64,000 nucleotides of DNA from Cristatella mucedo (Eukaryota; Bryozoa; Phylactolaemata; Cristatellidae), in contig WPIO01000028.1 of NCBI GenBank assembly GCA_009760855.2, forward strand, positions 250,001 through 314,000. The letters run 5' to 3'. The position numbers were made by a program, and so were the translations under genes. Position 1 is the stretch's first letter. Each line of letters begins with the position of its first letter. The notes under the pieces were generated by a model. That model saw only the letters and a program-made list of their open reading frames with translations, did not search any database and was not told where the DNA came from. Positions 23,563 through 35,419 of this stretch are shown here, piece by piece.

Positions 23563-24824
23563 TACCGATTTCTGTATTTAAAACCCGACGCGAAGAGGAG
23601 TGGCTTCGGGTGGCGAGCCGTCCGAAGCGCCTCTTCGCCTCCCCCCCTTTCAATTGCCTGCCTCTGGGAATGTCGACGTCGGGCGATGCACCCGACGGCT
23701 CCGGTCAGTAGACGTTCGTTGGCGGAGCGCAGAGGGAGAGGGAAGGAGGCCCACTTGCAGTGCCACGGGGCCTTGGCCAATGTAGAAGAGACGGCGCCGA
23801 GCCGTTTGCAACCCGACAAGCAAGCTTCTGCCCAGCCTCGGTCGGAGTACGCCAGGTCCCATGCACGCTCCCTTCCGCCTACCGAGCTCGCGCGTACGCA
23901 CAGGCTGCTCATGAGTGTAGGCCGGAAAGTTCAAAGTATGAATCGCCGTCGATCTCACACCGCAGGATTTATCGCAGTGCAGCGGTACTGACGTACCGGC
24001 ACATTGCGAACGCTGAACAGTTCGCTAGTACCTCTCCGAGAATTCCAAAAGACCGCGACACCACACAGCCGCAGAGCAGGCAGCATCCTACAAACTAGCA
24101 CCTGACTCAACGCAAACGAGTCGCTGAATGCCTGAATGTGCCCAGGAACAACTTCAACCAACGACGAGCATTGAACCGATTGTGTCCGATGCATAGAATA
24201 TTGATTCGGACGCTGTACTGGGTTTCGGTGCGGCTTAACAAATGGCCGCTACTTTGGAGCCTTTATTAGCAGATTGAAAAGACGTCTCTCGCTCAAGCTT
24301 CTTTTGTTGGTGTGCATCCACATTCATTTTCGAGGTCTTACGGCAGGCTGAACGCGACCCAGCCCGCAAGCCTTCGGAAGTTCGACGCAAGCGGGACTCG
24401 GCCGCTGCACGATGTGCATGCGCGGCCTGAGATGCGGAAGTCGTACGACGCGTGCCGCCGAGAACTGAAAAAGAAAGTGGTCAGCGCTCATTGGCTCATT
24501 ACTCAGTCAACTCTCAGCCCTCGTCCGCTGCGCACACGCTCGAGTAAAGAGTGATGGCACAGCTTCACTCAGCAGCAGGTAAATTTCGCCTGAGCACTCT
24601 TACGCGCATTGCCACGACTCAGACCACTGCTGTCTTGAGGTCGTCCGGTGCAACGGCCGCGGACAACGACTAGAAAAGCCCGCTTATTGGGCGTGTCTTG
24701 CGCTTAATACATCCCGCCGACGGTTCAGTCACTTCTACGCATTTTTTAAAGGAGCCTCCCGCGCAGGACCACTTCGGTTGTAGCGAACTAACTCAGCCGA
24801 ATGAAAGCCGAGAAAAAGAATGCG

Positions 24825-25115
24825 AAATGTATCTCCGTCTGTAACTCCACAAAGCCACAAAGACCTCGTGGGTGTTACGCAGGAGAGTTTTGTATAGCGC
24901 ACTCACAGCCTAAGCGGCTTTCGGTACGCATTCGGTAGCCAACAGACGTCGTCTCACGCAACAAAGAGAAAATGGGAAGCATAGCAGAGTCAGGAGAGCA
25001 GTTGAGGTGGTGAGTAGCATGGAAGTAGCAGCTCAGAACTGCTGAAACGGACTGGCCATGGTCGGCAGCAGGAGAGTAGTTGTCGTTGCGTTAGAAGGTT
25101 TCTCTTTTGCCAGCC
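24825..25115 (-). mobile_element. L2-B LINE 3' end
   Basis: Begins AATGTATCTCCGTCTGTAAC, then CAAAGCCACAAAGACC and the GCGGCTTTCGGTACGCATTC stretch, and the reverse complement of the C-terminal coding segment up to about 25115. Confidence 0.75.
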
Positions 25116-25464
25116 TACTCTTCCGCTTCAAAGCGGCAGCGATACGCACGCGACGCCCTAAACCCATTCGGCGTCCAAAGCGGCAGGACACCCAGCGGAT
25201 GCAGGACGAATCGAACGGGTAGCGGTCTACTGACGTGCGAGGAACTGACGCTGCGTCGGGACGCGCCGACGAATCGAGCGGAGAACGGGCGCGTTCCCAT
25301 AATACGGCGGCGACCTGCACTGCCGGCAACTGCTCGCGAAGGCGCGCCGCCTAAACTGCTACTTGCTGTGCAATCGAGGTCATTTCGCGAGCGGCGCCGA
25401 CGACGGCCGACTGCTAGCTAGGACAACTTCCGGCGAGCGACGGGGCCCGACGAATCGACTTATA

Positions 25465-25552
25465 GTAATAATAATAATAATAATGCTAATAATAATACAT
25501 TTGTTAAAGCGCGCGCACAAAGAGCTCAATCTCTGTCTAGGCGCTTTACAAT
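25465..25552 (-). mobile_element. L2-A 3'-terminal fragment
   Basis: (AAT)n, then ACATTTGTTAAAGCGCGCGC and CTCAATCTCTGTCTAGGCGC. The hairpin is CpG-rich here compared with other copies. Confidence 0.75.
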
Positions 25553-26170
25553 AGGCGCTTGGCATCATAGACTGGCGCGGGCTGCCGGAGCAGCTTTCGC
25601 GCCGCCACTTTTCTCGCATTTTCGCCAGCAGTCGGCGCTTCTCTCGCCGCTGCGAAACGCAGCCAGACAGCGCCGAGGACGGAGTGACCCGCCGGCAGCG
25701 CGAGAGGCAAGCCAAGTTCTCGCCCGCAGACGAATATCGCCGCGTCATAGCTCGCCGAGCTACCACCGCACTCTGCAGACGCGGATGCGACTGGCTGGCT
25801 GGCTGGCTGGCGCGACGCCATGCCGCGCCGCGCCGCTGCGTCATACCGGCGCTCGCTCGCACCCCAGCGCGACTGACGCAGGTGAAGAGCCGCGGGCGTC
25901 TTCGACTCGCGTCGCACTCGCGGCCCTCCCTCGCCCCCTCCGCAACGAGCGCCAGTGCGCGCAGCCGCGCGCCTGCTTCGCTCGTCGGTCGCCGCTGGAT
26001 GCCGACGTCTAGCCGCGCTAAGATCGGCGGTTCGCGCCGCTCGCGCGCGAAACCGCCTCCGGTCTAGGCAGTTTTGCGGAGCGACGGCCGCTCGCGCGCT
26101 CGGGCGGCACAGCCTTCGCTTATCGGTGGGAAGTTATGCGCCGTCGATCCGCGGCCTCGACACCACGACA

Positions 26171-26200
26171 ACTCGAGCCGGCGGCACCGCCGGCTCGAGT
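26171..26200. repeat. Perfect inverted repeat, 14-bp arms, 2-base gap
   Basis: ACTCGAGCCGGCGG, CA, then CCGCCGGCTCGAGT. A near-perfect cruciform sequence. Confidence 0.95.
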
Positions 26201-27191
26201 CGCGCGAAAGGTCGAGTCTTTCTTCTCGGCACGCGTCGGCTGCAAAAGCTCTCTTGCCCGTAGAATAAGTAATTTCGTATTTTGCGAGATGCTTTATTAA
26301 GCTCCGCGTTGACGACGCAGGCGCGCGCGCAGGCTCTATCGTATCGTCGCTGGCGTCTGAAAAGGAATGTGTACCTCAATTCGACGTGGCGGCTGAAAGT
26401 GCGCCAAGCTGACCACTCGTCGGCAGGTCACCTCTAAGAATGGCTGCTTAGGAAAAGTGGTAACGCGATAAGAAAATGTATAAAGTGAAAATGAAAAAGA
26501 AAACAAAGTGCCCCACTAGAAATCGAGCGCGAGCCTGCACGCGAAAGGCATGCCGCCTGTCCAGCAGCCGTCTGAGATCGGTCTAAACAGCAGAGTAGAG
26601 CGCAGCGTCGGAAGAGACGTTCAGGAGCAGCAGGCACCGAAAGGGGGCGCCACCGTACAGGCCTGCAGAGCCACTCGGTGAGCGCTGCCCCCGCAGCCTC
26701 GCCCGAGTAACCCGCTAGCCCCATCCCGGAAGGGGCTGTCGGACACTTCGGTGAGGGTTCTCAAGGCTGGAGAGACAAGAAGAGCCCTTTTTGCCACGCT
26801 GCGCTACCGATCTTGGGCGAGCGGGAACGATGTGAGTGCGGGCTAGTACCCCTAGACGACTAGCTTCAGTTGGCACCCGTAGATCGCGGCTTTGAGCAAG
26901 CAACTGACGGAGCTGATTTAAGCAGGTGCTTTGCACCATTTTTTATCCGGAGAGCTCTAGACGCCTTCAATCCGTACTCCCAAGCGACCGCCTTTTTAGC
27001 TACCACTAGCCCTACTAGTAGCAGGGTGAAGGTCGTGATACTTCGCGTAAAAGACGCTCAGCCCAACCCCCTTTCAGCCCCTACTCAGTGAAATTTTCTA
27101 GCTTGATTAAAAAAATGGCAGCCTCCTCTGGCAGCATACTCTGCGATTCAGCACTCTTGGGATGCCACTCCCAGTAAGATTAAATGTAATA

Positions 27192-27290
27192 TGATTCATT
27201 TGTATAGCGCCATAAGACAACTCAATCTCTATTCAGGCGCTTCACAAATGCCGCGGGGCTCGAGCCAACGACCTCGGCTAGACCTTGCAC
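27192..27290 (-). mobile_element. SINE-B 3' part
   Basis: ATGATTCATTTGTATAGCGC, ACTCAATCTCTATTCAGGCG and GGGGCTCGAGCCAACGACCT. The A-box half is missing. Confidence 0.7.
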
Positions 27291-27295
27291 AGTAA

Positions 27296-27460
27296 TGGAA
27301 TGTATATCCGTCTGTAACTTCACAAAGCCACAAAGACTATGTGGGTATTACGCAGGAGAGCTTTGTGTAGCACACTCGCAGCCTAAGCGGCTTTCGGTAG
27401 GCATTCGGTAGCCAACAGACTTCATCTCACGCAACAAAGAGAGAGTGCACCGTAACCGCC
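27296..27460 (-). mobile_element. L2-B LINE 3' end
   Basis: GGAATGTATATCCGTCTGTA, CACAAAGCCACAAAGACTAT, GTAGGCATTCGGTAGCCAAC and ATCTCACGCAACAAAGAGAG. It directly follows a SINE-B fragment. Confidence 0.75.
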
Positions 27461-27686
27461 AGCAGACCCTGTTTGCTAAAACAACACATGTGTGGTGTCC
27501 GCCCGATGAGCCGTACCACTGTCCGCCAGAGAACAGCTGATAGGCATAGGTACTTTGTGAGTGCCTCAGCCTGCGTGGCCGCCGGCCTGCCCGGTTTCCT
27601 CCGACATCCTGTGCCCGGCGTACGACCCCGGTTCCTTCGATATGCAATACTCAGCGATTGTCTTTATCACCATAAATACATAACTC

Positions 27687-27862
27687 GCTGATTAAACAGC
27701 CTCTTTTTGTATAGCGACAGAAGAGTCTTTACGACTATCACCACCGCTTGCAGTGGCGATAAAGGATCGCCCACCACAGGATTCGAACCCACGACCTCGG
27801 CCCCGAGGTCCCCCGAGGTCGTGAAAAGCAACAACCTTACCTAGTGAGCCATTACGGCTCAC
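27687..27862 (-). mobile_element. SINE-A, near full length
   Basis: GCTGATTAAACAGCCTCTTT tail, GCGACAGAAGAGTCTTTACG body, GGATTCGAACCCACGACCTC B box, and a partly duplicated palindrome (CCCGAGGTCCCCCGAGGTCG). Confidence 0.82.
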
Positions 27863-28710
27863 CGTCTGCAGTCTGCGACTGCTCGCGTACATTTTTCAAT
27901 CCGGTACAGAAGCTACCGGATACATGGCAGCACAGTGAGTCCATTTAAATATCTTGCCGTGGTTGAAACGTCGTTAGCCTAAACTTTCACAAGAAAGCAA
28001 CCGTGCCAGCGGCAGAAAGTACGTGTCCGCAGTTATTTCGGCGGTCGGTAGATTGCGAGCTCCCGACAGATTTTCGGCATGAGCTTGGCTTTGATTTTTT
28101 AATGACGCGCTAGCATTTGCGACCGACTAAACAAACTACGCGAAAAGACCTCCAACAAAGTTTTGAAAGGCTTTATACCTAGCTCGATTCAATGCTGACT
28201 TATTTGGCTGGCACCCTTGCTGTGAGCTTCGAAATGGATATCTCTCTCTCTCTCCCTTCGAAGCAGGATTTAAACCAGCTCGTGCGCCTAGTGAAGAGCA
28301 TTTTTATTAACAACCCCTCACGCCGAAGGCTATTCTTGGACTTCGTGAAACGGGATAGGCGCGACCGGCGCGAAGCTATCCGCCCTCCTCGTTAAAACGC
28401 TCTGGCCGGCCGTCCTAGTAACCGGCTGCGGAGTATTGGAACAACGGTGACTGTCGCGAGGCGCTTCGACCTAGATTTAGTCTCAGACGCTAAGCTTGCG
28501 AGCGAGGCCGAGCCCTCGAGGATGTCGGGGCGAGTCAAACAGACCGACGCCCCTCCCGTTCGCCTGCATTTTTGGCCAGAAAATTAGTTCGCAATTTTCT
28601 CTGCACTCTCTGACCCGGTGGTCCGTCCGGCAGCGGCCTCTACTCCCGGTCGCGTAGCGCCCCTAGGTTCCAGCCTCTCCGCTGGCCTTCGTCGATTCGC
28701 CACGACTCTT

Positions 28711-28716
<6 letters not shown>

Positions 28717-28744
<28 letters not shown>
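28717..28744. repeat. (TC)n microsatellite
   Basis: About 14 copies of TC inside the CpG-rich block. Confidence 0.9.
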
Positions 28745-28746
<2 letters not shown>

Positions 28747-29623
28747 AGTTGAAATCGGGCGAACGCCTCGCCGTCGCCTGCAGACGCCGTATTGAATCCG
28801 GTCGTCCGGGCGGAAGGCTTCGCGTGCTTCGACGCCGCCTGCGAGCTGGGAGCGAATCGGACGGAAGCTGCTGGCCTAGCGTCGGGCCTAGTAGCTCCGG
28901 GCGGCTGCCGCTTCCGCCGACGGCCGGAGGGTGGCGGCGGAGGCCCGAAACCGGACGGAGAGCGAGCTCCCGCAGGCGGCGGCGGCGCGACTTTACCGCG
29001 ACGGAGGCGACGCTCCGCCAATGGACGAGCTGCGCGCCTCTTTTCTCGCCGCGCGCGGCGGCGGGCGGACCGCTTCTGACCGCCGGTACGGCTGGGCGCG
29101 CTGCTGCGGGGCGTCTCTCGAAGGCACCGGCCGGCCGGCCGGCCGGCTGACGGCTCGCGGGGAAGGGGGAGCGGCGGGAGAGCGGAGCGAGCCGCTGCGC
29201 CGCCTCGGCTACTGCGACTCGACTTGCGAGAGAGCGCGCGCGCTCTCGCGAGACTCTCGCCCACTGGCGGTAATAATAGATCAGCGCGTCGCCGCAAAAA
29301 GAGAACTGGGTTTCTGTCTGGGCGCTTTGCGCGTGCTGGAAAGTAAGCGTGTTGACAGACGAGCGACAGCGAACTCGATCGATTTCGGCACGCCTAAGCA
29401 TCACGTAGACATGCGCAGTGAGCAGTGAGCGCATAGCGCATAGCGCACGGAGCCAGCGCTGCTGGGAGCAGGCTGGCTGTCGGAGCTCTTCATCAGTAAA
29501 TGCCGTCAAGTCGAGAGATGTGTGAAACGTCAGTCGGCTGTGAATTCTCCGGCTTGAGAAGCATTGAAGCTGACGGCACTGTCAGGACTCGACGAAATTT
29601 GGGGCTGCTTCATAGAAGCTAAG

Positions 29624-29627
<4 letters not shown>

Positions 29628-29688
<61 letters not shown>
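29628..29688. repeat. (AT)n microsatellite
   Basis: About 30 AT copies; self-complementary. Confidence 0.95.
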
Positions 29689-30194
29689 CTAAACGATAGG
29701 AGAGTCGCGGGCAGGAGCACTTCGCAGCCAGCGGTGCCGCGTTTCTATCGGGCTGAAGAAATCTGCGACTACAAAGAGAATACTAAAAGGTTATTATTAA
29801 ATTAGGCATATTAATGTTAAAATATTGGAATTAAAAAGAAAAAAAATGGAGCGCCGTAGTCTGATATTTGTCTTCTCGATGTCGGTCGAACACGTCGTCG
29901 GCTGGGTGGGCGGGGAAGACTGGGAGGCTCAGGGCTCACTGTTCACTGCTCTAGGTCGACCGATGAATACCGAGTACGGGCGCGGGCGCGAAGCTTCGCA
30001 GGGGCCGCACGATCGAGCCCTTTGATTTGATCGAGGTGCTTCCTGCGCCTGCGCGTAGGCTCGGTGACGCAACCAGGTTGGGCTGACAGCTCCGAGGGCG
30101 ACAGGCGGCAGATTCGCTCGAGCCGGCGAGCAGCTGCCCTTCCTGTAGTTACCGGTTCGAATCGATAGCAATCGATTTTCGCGCCGCGAGCTGC

Positions 30195-30385
30195 GAGCAA
30201 CGAATGAGCACTGTTTAAATGGGTTAGTGGCTAGAGCATTATCGCGAGGTACCAGAGTTCTTCGGTTCAACTCGCCGGGCCCGCGAGTCGCATTGTGTTT
30301 TCCTTGACCGTTCAGTGCTCGTTACCCCGCGGGTGCGGTGGCGTTCTGCACCCATTTGCACGGGGCTGTCTGGACTGCATTTTTT
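30195..30385 (+). mobile_element. Possible third tRNA-derived SINE
   Basis: TGGGTTAGTGGCTAGAGCAT is A-box-like and CGGTTCAACTCG is B-box-like at tRNA-like spacing. The end is a T-rich tract (TTTTTTTT near 30381). One copy only, so the family is unproven. Confidence 0.35.
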
Positions 30386-30889
30386 TTTATACATGTTTAC
30401 ACGATCGCAACAGCCATGCGCTTTCCCCTGTGCCATTTTACCATTGAAGCGTTTTAGGGAAACCGTCGAACGTGGATCTACTAACGCCTAATCTTCGCAT
30501 GAGTATGGCTGAAGCAATTGCTACGAGGCGCTAACGGCTCCTGAGAGTAGCAAGATCAAACTGAGTCCAGACAGTGAGGCACACCTATTTAAGTTCAAGG
30601 TCCAACGACAAGTTCCATTTAGTGCCGGAGCTCGGCATCGCCAGACGCAGAGCTTAAAAGCTCAGACACCATTATACTGACGAAATGGCCCTACTCGCAG
30701 CTGAAGGCATTCAACAGGTCTGTCAACAGCTGGGCGAGGGAAAAACATTGAGAGCCGCGGCAGCAGGAGTGCCGACGGTCAGTCAGTCCTCCTCCGGCAC
30801 TCCGTAAGCCCCTATTAGTTTCCTAAGTATGTACATAACATATTCCCCCAGCCGCTGTACACGATAGGCTGTATTTGAAGTGCAGACGA

Positions 30890-31666
<777 letters not shown>

Positions 31667-31759
31667 GACAGACACAACAAGTAGTATACCTCTATGCCAC
31701 TGACCTGTAAGTCTCTTCATCTTCATTCTCTTGCTCTGGCCTATTGAACCGATCGAAAT

Positions 31760-32440
31760 TACGTTCTTGCCAGGCTTCGCATTACAGTACCAAACCAGTC
31801 TTCCGATAGTCGGTCTCAAATCCTTTGGAAGCCGCGCCTTCCGTTCGTATGCTCCTAAAGCCTGCCTCACTCCCGACTAACGCCGAGTCATCCCTTGACT
31901 TGACGACACTTAGAAAGAAGCCAAAACCCGAGCCTGTTCCTCGCAGCATTTGCTCGGTCCGTGCGAAATGTCTTTCGTTCGCCCGTACCCGCCGAAATTG
32001 TGTGCGTTATTAATCAGCAGTGGAGCCAGGGGGCAGAGGAGCATTTGACTTCCCCCCCCCATTCCGTACAGCGGGGCAGTGACCTGGGCCACCCTGCATC
32101 TTACGACCCCCTGACCGTCACCAACGACGAAATTATGTCTTAAATCCACTGGATGAGCAACCAACACTATAATTTCGGGTTGTAATGTTCCATTAAATAT
32201 AATATAATATAATGTTCCATAAAATACGTGTCCAGCCCAGCCAACACGAAAATCATGCGAGTCTTGCCCTCCCCCGCCGATTCATCAAAATGTTGCAGGT
32301 CTTTCTCCCTCTACATGAAAACTCTGGCTCCGCGACTATATATTACTAACCGTTTGACATTCTTCCTTTGCAGCATATGTAAAGTGCCTAGAAGGAAGTT
32401 AGTTCTCTCAGAGGCTTTTTAAAGGCTTTATTGTTATTTT
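31760..32440 (+). mobile_element. L2-A-related LINE 3' end, decayed
   Basis: Reads [19 protein letters not shown], then stops. Further on it has the hairpin variant GTAAAGTGCCTAGAAGGAAG and a TTATTGTTATTTT end. It starts just after the compound satellite at 30.9-31.66 kb. Confidence 0.65.
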
Positions 32441-32532
32441 CACGATTACGTAGTAGTTCGTCCTGTTTTCCGGCTGGCGGTCGAGGCTGTCGGAAAGAGA
32501 GGGGTACGCTAGTGACTTGTGCCGATACAAGT

Positions 32533-32690
32533 AAAGTAGCTGATTCAGCAGCTACTTTATACTGATAGCTGATTCGCAGTCGCTCATTTGTCCATACGCA
32601 GCTGCAGAAGAGCTGGCGTTGGCGGCTGGCTCTCGATCCGCTGGCTGTGGGCAACAGAACTGCCTGCTGCAGGACTCAAATCCACCACCT
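32533..32690 (-). mobile_element. SINE-A-like fragment, heavily diverged
   Basis: GCTGATTCAGCAGCTACTTT, GCAGAAGAGCTGGCGTTGGC and TGCAGGACTCAAATCCACCA, in SINE-A order. Confidence 0.4.
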
Positions 32691-32795
32691 AAATAATAAA
32701 GTTTGAGCATTGGCGGCCAGGATCTGCATAGACACACTCGTTGATGGATATACAGCTGTTTAGACGGACAAACAGATTTATAGATGCCTTTAGGT

Positions 32796-32861
32796 CAGCG
32801 GTACTCAACCTGTGGATCGCGACCACTTTGGGGATCGAACGACCCTTTCACAGTGGTCGTC

Positions 32862-32903
<42 letters not shown>

Positions 32904-33093
32904 ACTTGATAAAGGGCCCTCAGAGAACTGAATCTCTTTCTAGGCGCTTCACATTTGCTGCAAAGGAAACACAATCGAATGCCTAAGGCCGTCGGAAAAC
33001 ACATTTCCACACAATAATTTTATGGTAGGGGGTCACCACGACATGAGGAACTGTATTAAAGGGTCGCGGCATTAGGAAGGTTGAGAGCCACTG
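32796..33093. mobile_element. SPIN-like hAT MITE, split by an L2-A insertion
   Basis: Starts CAGCGGTACTCAACCTGTGG and ends GGTTGAGAGCCACTG, so the termini are inverted (CAGYGGYWCTCAACCT). It is flanked by an 8-bp near-duplication, ctttaggt (32788-32795) and ctttagat (33094-33101), the length expected of hAT elements. The internal sequence (TCGAACGACCCTTTCACAG, GTCGGAAAACACAT, GAGGAACTGTATTAAAGGGT, CGCGGCATTAGGAAGG) matches my recall of the SPIN (Space Invaders) non-autonomous consensus known for horizontal transfer among animals. There is an internal deletion relative to that consensus, and an L2-A 3' end of about 115 bp is inserted near 32862-32978. No transposase coding is present. Confidence 0.82.
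32862..32978 (-). mobile_element. L2-A 3'-end fragment inserted in the SPIN-like MITE
   Basis: (TAA)n followed by the L2-A terminal hairpin and the TTTGCTGCAAAGG segment, minus orientation. It interrupts the MITE where gtcgyctaa should run straight on to ggccgtcgg; CTAA is repeated on both sides. It is younger than the MITE insertion. Confidence 0.8.
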
Positions 33094-33329
33094 CTTTAGA
33101 TATAGCTCTTCACATCCGTCGAAGGCACTGGCGTACCCTTTTTCGGCCCTCTATGTAGTGGGTAGTGTATAGGAGAACCCTCAGTATGGGCGGTAGGCTC
33201 TAAAGATGGCCGACTTTTCTCTGCGATTGGCTAATTCAGGAAACTTGAACTTGTCTCTTAAAATGCTGTTGCGCATACACATGTCAACAGATATAACTTG
33301 CTTGCCATGTCTGCCCGATTGCCCTTGCA

Positions 33330-33425
33330 CAGGGAACTTTAAGGCAAACCTCAGTAAATGTAAAGCGCCTAGAAAGAGATTGAGTTCTCTGAGGGCGCTT
33401 TATTGAGTAGTGTGTTATTATTCTT
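33330..33425 (+). mobile_element. L2-A 3'-terminal fragment
   Basis: TAAATGTAAAGCGCCTAGAA, then the complementary hairpin arm ending GGGCGCTTTATTGAG and GTGTTATTATTC. Only the last part of the element is present. Confidence 0.75.
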
Positions 33426-33469
33426 ATAGCCCACGATTCGGATGGTAACAGTGAAGAGAAGATAGGCTG

Positions 33470-33575
33470 AATTAATAGCCTCATTTATGTTGCAGTTGAA
33501 GAGCCTTAGTGATCTTCACAACGCTTACAGCAGGCAGCAGAAGAATAGACAGCTGCAGGGCTCGAGCAGAGCCGT
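33470..33575 (-). mobile_element. SINE-A-like fragment, heavily diverged
   Basis: AATTAATAGCCTCATTTATG, TGAAGAGCCTTAGTGATCTT and AGGGCTCGAGC. The block to 33845 has no recognisable gene. Confidence 0.45.
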
Positions 33576-34009
33576 GCAGCTGTGAGCGATGGAATAGCAG
33601 TACATAAGCATTGCTGCATATTGTATTGTTGATGCGATGGAATATCGCTCACAACTCAAGGAAAGAGGCTCCACAGAATTCAGAACGGTAAGGAGCAAAT
33701 AAGGTGTAAGGCTCGTGTAAGAGTCATAGTTCAGGAGCTTAAGAAAGGCGCGTAAGGATCCTCGTGGTTCGCCAAGAAGGAAGAGACGGATGCCGCGGCG
33801 AAGGCGGAGCTTGCCGATTCTATCGAGGAGACGCAGGACCATTAAAAGGTCAAGTCCATTATTTTTGATGGATCTATAGATCAGTTTTACGATGCAATTA
33901 CGTACGCAGCATTCTACCCGCCCGCCGCAGGGTCAAAGGGTTGATCTCCCTTTGTATCCAAAAAAGCGTCGTCTGTAGGACCGAGAGGCGGCTGACGAGT
34001 TGTCAGCAG

Positions 34010-34265
34010 CCTCTCAGCCTCAAAGCCCAAGCCGCTCTCGGTAGCTAAGAGACTTAATCTCACGCAATATATAGAAAGTGATATGCATAGCTAAATCAAG
34101 AGGATAGTCGAGGAAGTGAATAGCATGGAAGAAGCAGAGCAAGAGATGGGCTTGAAAAGATGTGCCGTAGTCGGCAGCAGGAGAGCAGATGTCCTTGCCC
34201 AAGAGTTTCGAAATCAGCTCCATAGTCTAGGACCTACAGAGCAAAGCTTCTGTCGTCAACGGTCT
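34010..34265 (-). mobile_element. L2-B LINE fragment lacking its 3' terminus
   Basis: CCGCTCTCGGTAGCTAAGAG, AATCTCACGCAATATATAG, then the inverse of the coding segment (GTGCCGTAGTCGGCAGCAGG). The tail is missing. Confidence 0.65.
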
Positions 34266-34394
34266 TTAAGTGGAGGAATAGAACGCCTAATTTATTGTCC
34301 ATTGATGATCTAAGGGCGCGAGGAGGCTTAAAATGGTGCAGCAGTTTGGCTAGGTATGAAGGAGAAAAGGTGTGGCCGGTCTTGTGGGTAAGGG

Positions 34395-35400
34395 TAATAT
34401 AAATAATAACAATAATGCACTTGATAAAGCACCCTCAGAGAACTCAATCTCTTTCTAGGCGCTTTACATTTGCTGCACAGGGAAATGCAATTAAATGGTG
34501 AGTAAAATCATGCTTGATAAACAAACAACATGAATAACATGGTTAGGGGTGACATGCACAGGGTCGCAAATGTGGTTAGTGGCAGCATGCACAGTGTCAG
34601 CACGCATAAGCACGTGAAGGACGAATCACAGAGACCCACTAAATGCTGTCCTAAATAGTTGTGTTTTTAAGTTCTTTTTTAATGTGGTCAAGTCAGGAGA
34701 TGTTGTGACGCAAGTCGTACGTGGCTTCCTGGCTTTGGGAGCATACGAACTAAAGGCACGGTCTCCGAAGGATTTGAGGTTTGTACGAGGTATTGGTAGA
34801 CTGTTGGATTCCGAAAAGCTGGTGGTACGATGCTTGGCCTTGTGGGGGAGTAGATCTGAGATATAGTCTGGAGCCAAATAAGGAAGTGGCCTAAAAGTGA
34901 GCGACAGCACCTTGAAGTCAATCCGTTGCTTGACTGGTAGCCAGTTCAGGTCGGCGAGAAGTGGTGTGATGTGGCAACTGCGACGCTCACGACAGACAAG
35001 CCTGGCTTCGGAGTTTTTCGCCAGCTGCAATCGCCTGATTGCACATGCCAGTAAGCCAGTAAGCAGTGAGTTGCAGAAGTCAAGACGGGATGTCACGAAT
35101 GCATGGACCAACTTGGACGTGGTATCTTTATCTAAACAAGCCCGAATTTTAGCAATCTTATGAAGCTGAAAGTAGGCAGACTTGACTGTGGAGCTGATGT
35201 GGTCGTCTAACGAGAGGTCACTTTGGAGCATGACACCTAAATTTCGAGCTGATTCAACCGGAGATATGCTGGCAGAGCCAGTTTTGAGCGCCAGCCTTTC
35301 CAATTTGTGAATGACACTGGGTTTGCCCATAACTAGTAAGTTAGTTTTTTCATCGTTTAGTTTTAGAAAGTTTGCTGCCATCCATGTGCGGATGTCAACA
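34395..35400 (-). mobile_element. L2-A LINE, 5'-truncated, with a 251-codon RT C-terminal ORF
   Basis: Longest uninterrupted L2 coding piece in the window (34626-35381). It covers the region after the RT catalytic site: WMAANFLKLNDEKTNLLVMG, then ARNLGVMLQSDLSLDDHISS, LDFCNSLLTGL, RLQLAKNSEARLVCRE, LLADLNWLPVKQRIDFK, and the C-terminal ATFKKNLKT-like motif LTTLKKNLKTQLFRTAF. These are typical of L2/CR1 LINEs that move by target-primed reverse transcription. The 3'UTR (34395-34625) ends in the hairpin and an AATAATAA tract. The catalytic YADD motif and endonuclease are missing, so it is a dead 5'-truncated copy. Confidence 0.85.
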
Positions 35401-35419
35401 ATACAAGGGTAAGAATTTT

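Larger units (their letters stand above)
16600..30500. other. CpG- and GC-rich block
   Basis: CpG is frequent throughout (dense at 17100-18000, 21350-22400, 23050-23300, 25580-26260, 28500-29280), in contrast to both flanks. Long open frames (for example 17193-17930, 28640-29509) are open on both strands, as expected from GC-rich sequence, and show no protein family. Parts could be promoters or first exons, but none can be supported. Confidence 0.6.

Noticed and set aside
28584-29509. Overlapping frames of 237 and 289 codons (minus) and 165 (plus)
   Set aside because: Same GC-rich effect; Arg/Pro/Ala-rich on both strands with no recognisable domain.
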